The notes beneath the pieces are model-generated. The model worked only from the letters and a program-made list of their open reading frames with translations. It was not told the DNA's origin and ran no database searches. Made by a program: the position numbers and the translations under genes. A stretch of 64,000 nucleotides of DNA. Source: Blastococcus sp. Marseille-P5729 (GTDB taxonomy: Bacteria; Actinomycetota; Actinomycetes; Mycobacteriales; Antricoccaceae). The number at the start of each line of letters is the position of its first letter. The first letter of the stretch is position 1. Shown piece by piece: positions 1 through 9,316 of the stretch. The stretch covers positions 441,192-505,191 of the forward strand of contig NZ_OMPO01000001.1 in NCBI RefSeq assembly GCF_900292035.1, in the 5' to 3' direction.

Positions 1-403
<403 letters not shown>

Positions 404-417
404 TCAAACCTACCGTT

Positions 418-1059
418 CTAGAGGCCGCGTTCCGCGGCACGCAGCGCTGCGACGTCCGTCTCGCTGCCGATCAGCTCCACCTGCGCGACATCCTCACGAC
501 CGAAGCACCACAGCGTCAGCTCATCTGGGCTGCCGACCACCGTCACTCCCCCGGGCTTATCGCTGCCGTGCCCGACGAAGGGCTGGCCGGTCCCGGGATC
601 GAGTCGGACGGTGAACGGTGATCTGCGCAGCAGCAGCCGACCCATCTTCATCAGCATGCGCTCGAGCGCGCGGTAGCGTTCGCCGTCCGCCGGGCGTGGC
701 TCCCAGTCGTCCTGAGCGCGGCGGACGTCCTCGTGGTGCACGTAGAACTCCCCCAAGTTTGCCCGGGCGTCGACGCCCGGGATGCCGAACGGCGAGAGTC
801 TCGGAGGGCCATTCCGCAGCCGGTCGAGCAGCTCGGGCCACGGGGTCGACGCGATCCTGTCCTGCACCTTCTTGGTGTAGCCGGCAAGCGGCTTGATGAG
901 GACGCCGAGCGCGCCGTCCGGCCGGGTCTCGCGCAGCACGAGGTGCGCGGCGAGATCCCGGGTCACCCACCCCTCGTTGAGGGTGGGGGCCTCGGGGCCG
1001 ACCCGCTGAAGCAGGTCACAGAGCGCCTGGCGCTCGATCTGCGCAATATTCATAGCCAT
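418..1059 (-). CDS. TIGR03085 family DinB-fold metal-binding protein
   Basis: The 213-residue protein matches the TIGR03085 family, actinobacterial relatives of the mycothiol-dependent maleylpyruvate isomerase N-terminal domain (a DinB-like four-helix bundle that binds a metal through histidines). Candidate ligands are H39 and the HHE cluster at residues 108-110. Its substrate is unknown. The start at 1059 directly follows the thyX stop (1062-1060) with no gap; an alternative ATG lies two codons later at 1053. It sits between thyX and dapA, a conserved neighbourhood, and is probably translated from the thyX transcript. Confidence 0.8.
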   Translation of the reverse strand: MAMNIAQIERQALCDLLQRVGPEAPTLNEGWVTRDLAAHLVLRETRPDGALGVLIKPLAGYTKKVQDRIASTPWPELLDRLRNGPPRLSPFGIPGVDARANLGEFYVHHEDVRRAQDDWEPRPADGERYRALERMLMKMGRLLLRRSPFTVRLDPGTGQPFVGHGSDKPGGVTVVGSPDELTLWCFGREDVAQVELIGSETDVAALRAAERGL

Positions 1060-1806
1060 CTATCCTTCGGTGACGAGCGCGCTGGATGCGATCCGGCGCC
1101 CGTCGGGTAGATCGGTCAGGACGAAGTCGGCAAAGGCATTGGGCTCGACCTCCCGCAACCGCTCCAGGCAGGTCACGGTCAGCTCGCGCAGCTCGTCGTC
1201 CGCGTGGTCCGACCCGTGCGCGGCGATCAGCTGCCGCCAGGCCCGGAGGTTACCGGTCACGACTATCTCGGTGCCGCGGGCGGCGGGCAGCAAGGCCTGC
1301 GCGGCCTGGCGCACCCGTTTGCTGCGCGTGGCGCCCTCGGAGCCGGCCAGTCGCCGCTGGATGCCCTCGATGAGCTCGTCGTACGCCTCTCGGGTCCGGC
1401 GCGCTGCCGTGGCGAACAGCTCGCTGAGCTCGGCGTCGTCGGCAACCGGATCGGGGACGACGAACGCCGGGTCGTCGATGACGTGCCGCTGCGACAGCTG
1501 GCTGAACGACAGGTGCCGGTGACGGATCAGCTCGTGAGTGACCGACCGGGACAGCCCCCTGATGTAGAGCGTGGCCTGGGCGTGCTCCAGCACGGACAGG
1601 TGCCCGACCTCAAGGATGTGCCGCAGGTAGCCGGCGTTGGTCGCCGTGGCCGGCTTGGGCTTGTCCCACGAGCGGTAGCAGGCGCGGCCGGCGAACTCCG
1701 CCAGTGCCTGCCCGCCGTCGGCGTCGGTGCTCCATGGGACGTCGTCCGGCGGGGTGAATCTGGTGGTAGCGATGACGTCGACACGGAGGGTGTTCTGATC
1801 GCTCAT
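1060..1806 (-). CDS. thyX: FAD-dependent thymidylate synthase ThyX
   Basis: ThyX makes dTMP from dUMP using methylene-tetrahydrofolate and reduced FAD. The 248-residue protein carries the diagnostic ThyX motif RHRxxSxxxxSxR at residues 95-107. The frame is open 10 codons further upstream, but the start chosen is ATG 1806 (MSDQ...), because a TAGGTT -10 element ends 8 bases before it, as expected for a leaderless message, and family members begin here. No ThyA is seen in the window. It heads a unit with the TIGR03085 gene and dapA. Confidence 0.95.
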   Translation of the reverse strand: MSDQNTLRVDVIATTRFTPPDDVPWSTDADGGQALAEFAGRACYRSWDKPKPATATNAGYLRHILEVGHLSVLEHAQATLYIRGLSRSVTHELIRHRHLSFSQLSQRHVIDDPAFVVPDPVADDAELSELFATAARRTREAYDELIEGIQRRLAGSEGATRSKRVRQAAQALLPAARGTEIVVTGNLRAWRQLIAAHGSDHADDELRELTVTCLERLREVEPNAFADFVLTDLPDGRRIASSALVTEG

Positions 1807-1814
1807 GATCAGCC

Positions 1815-1820
1815 AACCTA
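1815..1820 (-). promoter_or_regulatory. -10 element for leaderless thyX transcript
   Basis: On the minus strand TAGGTT occupies 1820-1815, leaving 8 bases before the thyX ATG at 1806. No Shine-Dalgarno sequence lies in that gap. This spacing puts the transcription start at or very near the A of ATG. No good -35 box was seen. This is an inference from spacing only. Confidence 0.45.
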
Positions 1821-1922
1821 CCCCGTGGACCCCCATCAGCCGGCCCGGCTCGCGGTGGGAGGATGAGCAGTGGGCGCGAACTCACGAGAATGCGGCGTCC
1901 GCACCGGTGAACAGGAGCTACC

Positions 1923-3626
1923 ATGACCGATTTCGACTACGAGGATCTGCTTCCGCTCGGCGACGACCCGACGCCGTACCGCCTGCTGACCACCGAGGGT
2001 GTCGGCGCGGTCGAGGGTCCCGACGGACGCACGTTCCTGACCGTCGAGGCGTCGGCGTTGCAGCTGCTGTCGGAGACTGCGATGCACGACATCGCGCACT
2101 ACCTACGCCCGGCGCATCTGCAGCAGCTGCGCAACATCCTCGACGATCCCGAGGCGAGCAACAACGACAAGTTCGTCGCGCTCGATCTGCTGAAGAACGC
2201 CAACATCGCGGCCGGCGGCGTCCTGCCGATGTGCCAGGACACCGGCACGGCGATCATCATGGGCAAGCGCGGCCAGCAGGTGCTCACCGACGGCACCGAC
2301 GAGCGGCCGTTGAGCAAGGGCGTGTACGACGCCTATACGAAGCTCAACCTGCGGTATTCGCAGATGGCTCCCCTGACCATGTGGGAGGAGAAGAACACCG
2401 GATCCAACCTCCCGGCCCAGGTCGAGCTGTACGCCGACACTATCCCGGGGCACGAGAACAGCTACAAGTTCCTGTTCATGGCCAAGGGCGGCGGCTCGGC
2501 GAACAAGTCGTACCTCTTCCAGGAGACCAAGGCCATCTTGAACCCCGACTCGATGATGAGCTTCCTCGATGCGAAGATCCGCGCGCTGGGCACTGCAGCC
2601 TGTCCGCCGTACCACCTGGCGATCGTCATCGGCGGCACCTCGGCAGAGTTCGCGCTGAAGACGGCTAAGTACGCCTCTGCGAAGTACCTGGACACCCTTC
2701 CGACGTCCGGATCGATGACCGGTCACGGCTTCCGTGACGTCGAGCTGGAGGAGAAGGTGCTCGAGCTGACCCGCAACACCGGAATCGGCGCGCAGTTCGG
2801 TGGCAAGTACTTCTGCCACGACGTCCGGGTGATCCGGCTGCCGCGGCACGGCGCCTCGCTGCCCGTCGCGATTGCGGTGTCCTGCTCAGCCGACCGCCAG
2901 TGCCTGGGCAAGATCACGCCCGAGGGCGTGTTCATCGAGCAACTCGAGACCGAGCCGGCCCGGTTCCTGCCCGAGACGGTCCCCGCCGACCTCGACGAGG
3001 AGACCCAGGGCGTATCGGGCACCGGCAAGGGCGCGGTCGTGAAGATCGACCTGTCGCGGCCGATGGACGAGATCCGCGCCGAGCTGTCCAAGCACCCGGT
3101 GAAGACCCGGCTGTCGCTGACCGGAACGCTCGTCGTCGCGCGCGACATCGCGCACGCCAAGATCAAGCAGCGCCTGGACGCCGGCGAGGACATGCCGCAG
3201 TACCTGAAGGACCACCCCGTCTACTACGCCGGGCCGGCGAAGACGCCCGAGGGCATGGCGTCCGGCTCGTTCGGGCCCACCACCGCCGGACGCATGGACT
3301 CCTACGTCGACCAGTTCCAGGCCGCGGGCGGCTCGATGGTGATGCTCGCCAAGGGCAACCGCAGCCAGCAGGTCACCGACGCCTGCAACGCGCACGGCGG
3401 CTTCTACCTCGGCTCGATCGGCGGACCGGCGGCCCGGCTGGCGCAGGACTGCATCAAGTCCGTCGAGGTGCTGGAGTACCCAGAGCTCGGCATGGAAGCG
3501 ATTTGGCGGATCGAGGTCGAGGACTTCCCCGCCTTCATCGTGGTCGACGACAAAGGCAACGACTTCTTCGCCTCGGTCACCAAGCCGATCGCGCTCACGA
3601 TCGAGAAGCGCCCCGGCCTGAACTAG
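1923..3626 (+). CDS. fum: Class I (iron-sulfur) fumarate hydratase
   Basis: The 567-residue enzyme hydrates fumarate to malate in the TCA cycle. Length and sequence fit the fused class I fumarase, in which the alpha domain (residues 1 to about 330) and beta domain (about 340 to 560) are one chain holding a 4Fe-4S cluster. C104 in the CQDTG motif is a predicted cluster ligand; the beta domain shows the [12 protein letters not shown] motif. An AGGAG ribosome site lies 6 bases before ATG 1923. It is divergent from thyX with about 115 bases between. Many actinobacteria use the class II FumC instead, so this may be the only or a second fumarase. Confidence 0.93.
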   Translation: MTDFDYEDLLPLGDDPTPYRLLTTEGVGAVEGPDGRTFLTVEASALQLLSETAMHDIAHYLRPAHLQQLRNILDDPEASNNDKFVALDLLKNANIAAGGVLPMCQDTGTAIIMGKRGQQVLTDGTDERPLSKGVYDAYTKLNLRYSQMAPLTMWEEKNTGSNLPAQVELYADTIPGHENSYKFLFMAKGGGSANKSYLFQETKAILNPDSMMSFLDAKIRALGTAACPPYHLAIVIGGTSAEFALKTAKYASAKYLDTLPTSGSMTGHGFRDVELEEKVLELTRNTGIGAQFGGKYFCHDVRVIRLPRHGASLPVAIAVSCSADRQCLGKITPEGVFIEQLETEPARFLPETVPADLDEETQGVSGTGKGAVVKIDLSRPMDEIRAELSKHPVKTRLSLTGTLVVARDIAHAKIKQRLDAGEDMPQYLKDHPVYYAGPAKTPEGMASGSFGPTTAGRMDSYVDQFQAAGGSMVMLAKGNRSQQVTDACNAHGGFYLGSIGGPAARLAQDCIKSVEVLEYPELGMEAIWRIEVEDFPAFIVVDDKGNDFFASVTKPIALTIEKRPGLN

Positions 3627-3670
3627 CCACCGGCCCGCCGTCACACAACGCTCGTCGATGACCGTACGGC

Positions 3671-4885
3671 TCATGAGATGGACGGCGTGCGGCGGCCGAG
3701 GTGCCCGGCGAGGTCGCCGCGCGGCATGACCACGACGTCGCCGAGACCGAGCCACCCCGCCATCCGCTGCAGCTCCCCGTCGAGGCGCGCAGCGACGTAT
3801 CCGGGCTCGAGGCCGGAGTCGGGTTCGAGATGAGCAGCCTGCACACGCAGGACGCCGCCCGCCCGGTCGGCCTTGAGGTCGACCCGTGCCGCAATCCGCT
3901 CGTCCAGCAGGTAGGGCAGCACGTAGTAGCCGTGCAGGCGTTTGTGCGCCGGGGTGTAGATCTCGATGCGGTAATGGCAACCCCACAGCTGCAGCGTGCG
4001 GTCGCGTTCCCAGACGAGCGGATCGAATGGCGACAACAACGCCGACCGCTCGACGCGGCGGGGCACGCGGGCGTCCCGGTGTAGGAACCAGCGGCCGGCG
4101 AGGCCCCGCACGCGCACCTCCTCGAGGACGCCGTCCTCAACCAGCTCGCAAATCAGTCGGTCGGTGTGCCGCCCGCGGAGCCGGTAATAGTCGCGCAGGT
4201 GCCGCGCGGTCGCGACCCCGTGAGCGCGGGCGGCGAGGGCCAGCAACTCTCGCTGCGCGTGCATGGGCGTGGGGGTCGGTGTACCGAGCACGCGCGGCGG
4301 GATGACTCGATCGGTGAGGTCGTAGACCCGCTCGAACTGCTCGTTGCGGCGTACGGAGGTGACCTCCCCGACCCGAAACAGCCACTCGACCGCCGCCTTG
4401 CCGTGGTGCCAGGACCACATCTGCCCACGGATCTTGCCGGTCCGTGCCGGGTCCACCTGCGCGGCGGTGAGCGGACCGGATTCCGCGATCTGCGCACGCA
4501 CCTCCTCGACGTAACCCGGGTTCTGGTGGGCGATTCGGTCGATCATCCCCCAGGTCCGCTCCCGTGAGTCCGCCATCCGCCACCGCAGCAGTGGATGGTG
4601 CTCGACCGGCGAGAGGGAGGCCATGTGGGCCCAATACTCGAACACCCGCCTGCGCGGGTGCTCCAGCCGGTCGAACGCGGCGCGGTCGTACGGCCCCAGG
4701 CGCGAGTACGCCGGGAGATAGTGCGCCCGAGTCAGCACGTTCACCGAGTCGATCTGCATGACGGCGGTGCGGTCGTAGACCCGTTTCAGGTGCCGCGCCG
4801 TGGGCGCGCCGGCCGGTGGCCGGTCGGCGAATCCCTGGGCGGCGAGCGCCGTACGCCGGGCGGCCGCGATGGTGAGCTGTCTCAT
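3671..4885 (-). CDS. YcaQ/AlkX-type winged-helix DNA glycosylase
   Basis: The 404-residue protein belongs to the HTH_42 (DUF1006) family, whose studied members (E. coli YcaQ, Streptomyces AlkZ) excise bulky N7-alkylpurines and unhook interstrand crosslinks. It is built of tandem winged-helix domains. The catalytic loop reads Q44-I45-D46, the Q-x-D form linked to the broad-range YcaQ/AlkX subgroup rather than the Q-x-Q form of antibiotic-cluster AlkZ proteins. It stands alone, convergent with the fumarase gene and divergent from a GNAT gene, with no biosynthetic cluster nearby, which suits a housekeeping repair role. Assignment is by family; substrate is inferred. Confidence 0.85.
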   Translation of the reverse strand: MRQLTIAAARRTALAAQGFADRPPAGAPTARHLKRVYDRTAVMQIDSVNVLTRAHYLPAYSRLGPYDRAAFDRLEHPRRRVFEYWAHMASLSPVEHHPLLRWRMADSRERTWGMIDRIAHQNPGYVEEVRAQIAESGPLTAAQVDPARTGKIRGQMWSWHHGKAAVEWLFRVGEVTSVRRNEQFERVYDLTDRVIPPRVLGTPTPTPMHAQRELLALAARAHGVATARHLRDYYRLRGRHTDRLICELVEDGVLEEVRVRGLAGRWFLHRDARVPRRVERSALLSPFDPLVWERDRTLQLWGCHYRIEIYTPAHKRLHGYYVLPYLLDERIAARVDLKADRAGGVLRVQAAHLEPDSGLEPGYVAARLDGELQRMAGWLGLGDVVVMPRGDLAGHLGRRTPSIS

Positions 4886-4957
4886 CGGGTCTCCAACCTA
4901 TGGCACCCATGCCCGCGCGCGGAGATCGGCGCTGCCGGGACCAACTAAGGTTGGTTC

Positions 4958-5524
4958 GTGGCCGAGGGACATGTACGGGACGCGCAATCGACCGATGCCG
5001 ACGAGATCGGCCGGATCCAGTCATCCACCTGGCAGCAGGCATACCGGCGTCAGCTCCCCGCCGAGGCGCTGGACGCCATGACCGCCGAGGCCGCCGCCGA
5101 AGGATGGCGCGCCGCGATCACCCACCCACCGGACGCTGCCCACCACGTGTTCGTTGCCTTGGAGGCCAGCACCACCGACACCACCCGGGTCGGGTTCGCG
5201 GCGATCGCCGCGCCGGCCGAGGACGAGGAAGAGGCGAGCGATGCCGTCGAGATCGTCGCGCTGCTCGTCGAGCCACGCTGGGGACGCCGCGGCCACGGCT
5301 CACGACTGCTGTCTGCGGCCGTCGAAGGCGCTCGCGCCGACGGTGCGAGCTCGATGATCTGCTGGGTGCTGGCCGGGGACCGGGCGACCGAGGGTTTCCT
5401 GCGGTCGGCGGGCTGGGAGCGCGACGGGTGGCGTCGCACCTTCGATGCCGGCGAGCGCGAGATCGCCCAGCACCGCATGAGCACCGACATCAGCCACCTC
5501 CCGAGAGGGGCCACTAGTGCCTGA
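4958..5524 (+). CDS. GNAT family N-acetyltransferase
   Basis: The 188-residue protein has the GNAT fold: an N-terminal DADEI strand-helix, the beta-4 strand EIVALLVEPRW at about 96-106, and the acetyl-CoA pyrophosphate loop RRGHGSRLL that follows it. The C-terminal FLRSAGWERDG is the typical beta-6/7 region. The acceptor substrate cannot be predicted. The start is GTG 4958. The stop overlaps the GTG start of the following plsC gene by 8 bases, so the two are probably translationally coupled. Confidence 0.85.
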   Translation: MAEGHVRDAQSTDADEIGRIQSSTWQQAYRRQLPAEALDAMTAEAAAEGWRAAITHPPDAAHHVFVALEASTTDTTRVGFAAIAAPAEDEEEASDAVEIVALLVEPRWGRRGHGSRLLSAAVEGARADGASSMICWVLAGDRATEGFLRSAGWERDGWRRTFDAGEREIAQHRMSTDISHLPRGATSA

Positions 5525-6215
5525 CCAGCACCTGCGCACGGACTGGATGTTGCGTCACGTGGTGGTCGGCCCGGCGTTCCGGGCGCTCTCGCGGCTGCGT
5601 GTCGAGGGCCGCGAGCACGTCCCGAGGACCGGGCCGGTCATCGTGGCCGCCAACCATCTTTCGGCGATGGATGCGATCATCGTGCCACTGGCGATGGGAC
5701 GACCCACCACCTTCCTGGCCAAGTCGGAGTACTTCGAGGGAGCGGGCTGGAGGGGCAGGTTGACGGCCGGTTTCATGGAACGGGTCGGCACCATCCCGGT
5801 CGACCGCAGCAAGGGCCGCGCCGCCTTGCTCTCGCTCGACGCGGCCCAGCAGGCACTCGAGGACGGACGCGCGTTCGCCATGCACCCCGAGGGCACCCGC
5901 TCGCCTGACGGCCGGCTCTACCGGGGCAAGACGGGCGTGGCTCGGCTCTCGCTCGTGACGGGCGCGCCGGTGCTGCCGTGCGGGATCATCGGCTCCGACC
6001 GGCTCCAGCGCCCGGGCGCGCGAGTGCCCCGTCCGGCGAAGGTCGTGGTCCGCTTCGGACCGTTGCTCGCCCCTTCCGGCTACCCGGGCGGCCCGATGGC
6101 GGTGCGCAGTCGGAACTTGACGATCGACATCATGAAGGCGATCCAGCAGCTGTCCGCCCAGGAGTACGTCGACGAGTTCTCCCCCGGACCGAAGCGGGTG
6201 AAACCCGAACGCTGA
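5517..6215 (+). CDS. 1-acyl-sn-glycerol-3-phosphate acyltransferase (PlsC family)
   Basis: The 232-residue membrane-associated enzyme would acylate lysophosphatidic acid in phospholipid synthesis. The catalytic HX4D box appears as NHLSAMD near residues 44-50, and the substrate-binding EGTRS motif near 125. The start GTG 5517 sits inside the end of the GNAT gene and follows a GAGAGGGG ribosome site. A second PlsC paralogue, coupled to gpsA, lies at 34162-34944, so this copy may handle a different acyl donor or acceptor. Confidence 0.88.
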   Translation: MPDQHLRTDWMLRHVVVGPAFRALSRLRVEGREHVPRTGPVIVAANHLSAMDAIIVPLAMGRPTTFLAKSEYFEGAGWRGRLTAGFMERVGTIPVDRSKGRAALLSLDAAQQALEDGRAFAMHPEGTRSPDGRLYRGKTGVARLSLVTGAPVLPCGIIGSDRLQRPGARVPRPAKVVVRFGPLLAPSGYPGGPMAVRSRNLTIDIMKAIQQLSAQEYVDEFSPGPKRVKPER

Positions 6216-6336
6216 GCACGACATCACAACCTCTGGCCGGTGTGAAGCGCAAGTCACCGGCGGGCACCTGGAAGGATGGACGCGTCGTCCAGCAGATCGA
6301 CGCGCACGTACACGAACTCGGAGAGGATCCACGAAC

Positions 6337-7149
6337 TTGACTATGGGAACGAAGCGGCAGGCGGTTCTTCGCGCGGCAGCCGGCGTCAGCGTCGCACTGC
6401 TCGCGCTCAGCGGATGTAGTAGCTCAAACGAGGACGACGCGTCCGCGACCACGACCGCGAGCGAGAGCTCCGAGAGCACCGACGAGACCTCAGGCAGCGA
6501 GACCTCCGAGAGCGCCAGCGAGACCTCGGAGAGTGGCTCGGGCGGGGGCGACTTCGACAAGGCGGAGGCGGAGGGCTTGCTGCTGACCGCCGACGAGCTC
6601 GGCACCGGCTACACCGAGGTCCCGGCGGAGCAGATCTCCAGCGCCCTGGAGCAGATGGGCGGCGGCCTGACCGAGGCTCTCGAGCAGATGACGGTCGAGC
6701 CGGTTCAGTGCGAGGCGGCGATGAAGAAGACCATGGCCCAGATGACCGATCTGGCCGGCCAGATGGATCAGGTTGCGATGGCGATCTTCACGCAGGGCAC
6801 GTCCTCGGTGAGCCAGTCGATCGCCCCGCAGTCGGTCACCGGCTCTACCGACGACATGAAGGCCCAGATTGGCGCGTGCCAGGAGATGACGCTCACCATC
6901 CAGGGTGTGAGCGCCAAGGCCTCGATGCAGCCGGTCGAGCTCGGTCTCGATGCCGACAGCGTCGCAACGCTCATCACCATGGAGGTCTCCGCCGGCGGCC
7001 AGAACTTGACGCAGACCTCCGCGTCGGCGTACGTCACCGGCGAGGACAACATCATGTCGATCTCGTTGAACGGCGATGCGGTCGCGAACGAGGCGACCTT
7101 GAAGGAGATCACCACCAAGGCCTACGAGAAGGCCGAGCCGGTTCTCTAG
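6337..7149 (+). CDS. Predicted lipoprotein with Ser/Glu-rich linker
   Basis: A 270-residue secreted protein of unknown function. It has a type II signal peptide ending in the lipobox LALSGC (modified Cys at residue 27), then a low-complexity stretch of Ser, Thr and Glu to about residue 70 that probably spans the cell wall, then a soluble domain of about 200 residues with two conserved-looking cysteines. I do not recognise the domain; it looks similar to other actinobacterial surface lipoproteins of the LppX/sensor-domain kind but this is a guess. The start is TTG 6337 (9 bases after GGAGAGGA) or ATG 6343. Confidence 0.75.
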   Translation: MTMGTKRQAVLRAAAGVSVALLALSGCSSSNEDDASATTTASESSESTDETSGSETSESASETSESGSGGGDFDKAEAEGLLLTADELGTGYTEVPAEQISSALEQMGGGLTEALEQMTVEPVQCEAAMKKTMAQMTDLAGQMDQVAMAIFTQGTSSVSQSIAPQSVTGSTDDMKAQIGACQEMTLTIQGVSAKASMQPVELGLDADSVATLITMEVSAGGQNLTQTSASAYVTGEDNIMSISLNGDAVANEATLKEITTKAYEKAEPVL

Positions 7150-7166
7150 CAACCACCTGCGCCGGA

Positions 7167-7195
7167 GGCGGGCCACCCGGGATGGGTGGTCCGCC
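7167..7195. terminator. Bidirectional terminator hairpin between lipoprotein gene and dapB
   Basis: GGCGGGCCACCC (7167-7178) pairs with GGGTGGTCCGCC (7184-7195) in a 12-bp stem with one G-U pair and a 5-base loop. It lies between two convergent genes, 17 bases after one stop and 16 bases after the other. A short TTCT follows on the plus strand. Confidence 0.7.
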
Positions 7196-7211
7196 TTCTG
7201 CGCGGCGGGGC

Positions 7212-7967
<756 letters not shown>

Positions 7968-7983
7968 TCATCTTCTGCGGACT

Positions 7984-9306
7984 CTAGGACATCACGTCGT
8001 CAAAGGCGCCGTGCCGGAAGGGTCCTACGACGGCGAGTGCGGCGGGCCGGGTGAGCAGCTCGCCGGCGAGCTGCGCCACGTCCTCAGCCGTCACCGACTG
8101 CAGCTGCTCCAGCACCCACGGGAGGTCGCGGTGATCGCCGTACCCGAGCTCGCTGCGGCCCAGCCGGCTCATCCGCGAGCTGCTGTCCTGCATGCTCAGC
8201 ACCAGACTGCCGCACAGCTGGCCCTTCGCCCTAGCGATCTCCTCGTCGGCCAGCCCATCCTCGGCGACCGCGGCGAACGCCTCCTGCACGAGGCCGACGA
8301 CCTTCTTGGCGTTCGCGGGCGCGGTTCCCGCGTAGACGCCGACCATGCCATCACCGGCGAACATCGACGAGAACGAATACACCGCGTACGCGAGGGCCTG
8401 CCGTTCCCGCACCTCCTGGAACAGCCGCGAGCTCATCCCGCCGCCGATCGCCGATTCCAGCACGCTCAACGCGAAGCGTCGTGAGTCGAACCGGTCGATG
8501 CCCGCGACGCCGTACACCAGGTGGGCCTGCTCGCTGCGGCGATTGATCACCGTGACCGCTGAGCTCGGGCGCGTCACCGCGGGCCGGGTCTCGCGGCGAA
8601 CCGATCGGGGCTTGGCCTCGGCCAGCACGTCTCGGAAGGCCTTGCGCACCAGGCGCACCACCTGCGCGTGGTCGATCTTGCCGGCGACCGCGACGACCAT
8701 GTTCTCGGGCCGGTAGTGCTTGCGGTACAGCGAGGCGATCTGGGCCCGCTCGATGGTCCGCAGGTGAGCGGCGTCGCCGATGATCGGACGGCCCACCGGC
8801 CTGGTGCCGAACATGCTCTGCGCGAACACGTCGTGCACCAGGTCACTGGGATCGTCGTCGCGCATCGCGAGCTCCTCGAGCACCACGAGCCGCTCGGACT
8901 GGATGTCGTCGTGGCTGAGGGTCGCGCCGAGGACGACGTCACTGAGCAGATCGACCGCCAGCGGCAGATCGGTCGCCAGCACCGTGGCGTAGTAGCAGGT
9001 GCTCTCCTTGCCGGTGAAGGCATTCAGCTCGCCGCCGACCGCGTCGATGGCCGAGGAGATCTCCATGCCGCTGCGCCGCTTGGTCCCCTTGAACAGCAGG
9101 TGCTCCAGGTAGTGGGCGGCACCGGACTCCCGGGGAGTCTCATCGACCGACCCGACGCCGACCCAGATGCCGACGGACGCCGACAGCGCCCCCGGAATGG
9201 TCTCCGAGACGACCCGCAGCCCGCCGGGAAGGACGGTCCGGCGTACCGAACCGCCTTCCGGCGAGCTGTAGATCGTGCGCGTCTGGGCGCGGGTGGTGCG
9301 AGGCAA
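7984..9306 (-). CDS. M16 family zinc metallopeptidase (processing-peptidase type)
   Basis: The 440-residue protein has the inverted zinc site HxxEH as HYLEH near residues 65-69, with the distal Glu expected in ELAMRDDDPSD. Two M16 half-domains are present, the N-terminal catalytic and the C-terminal inactive one, the size of a single-chain dimeric M16B peptidase. The gene always follows pnp in actinobacteria; the substrate is not established. The start is TTG 9306, 11 bases after the pnp stop, so it is surely co-transcribed with pnp. Confidence 0.9.
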   Translation of the reverse strand: MPRTTRAQTRTIYSSPEGGSVRRTVLPGGLRVVSETIPGALSASVGIWVGVGSVDETPRESGAAHYLEHLLFKGTKRRSGMEISSAIDAVGGELNAFTGKESTCYYATVLATDLPLAVDLLSDVVLGATLSHDDIQSERLVVLEELAMRDDDPSDLVHDVFAQSMFGTRPVGRPIIGDAAHLRTIERAQIASLYRKHYRPENMVVAVAGKIDHAQVVRLVRKAFRDVLAEAKPRSVRRETRPAVTRPSSAVTVINRRSEQAHLVYGVAGIDRFDSRRFALSVLESAIGGGMSSRLFQEVRERQALAYAVYSFSSMFAGDGMVGVYAGTAPANAKKVVGLVQEAFAAVAEDGLADEEIARAKGQLCGSLVLSMQDSSSRMSRLGRSELGYGDHRDLPWVLEQLQSVTAEDVAQLAGELLTRPAALAVVGPFRHGAFDDVMS

Positions 9307-9316
9307 CGTCCGGTGG

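Noticed and set aside
2103-2849. Open frames of about 250 codons on the minus strand inside the fumarase gene, and similar frames inside pnp, ppk1 and the ilv genes
   Set aside because: They are by-products of high-GC third-position bias: composition is Arg/Ala/Gly-heavy, with no motif, while the sense frame is a complete known protein.
6426-6560. Repeated GAGAGC/GACCTC-type motif in the lipoprotein gene
   Set aside because: It is a coding Ser/Glu/Thr linker, not a separate repeat element.
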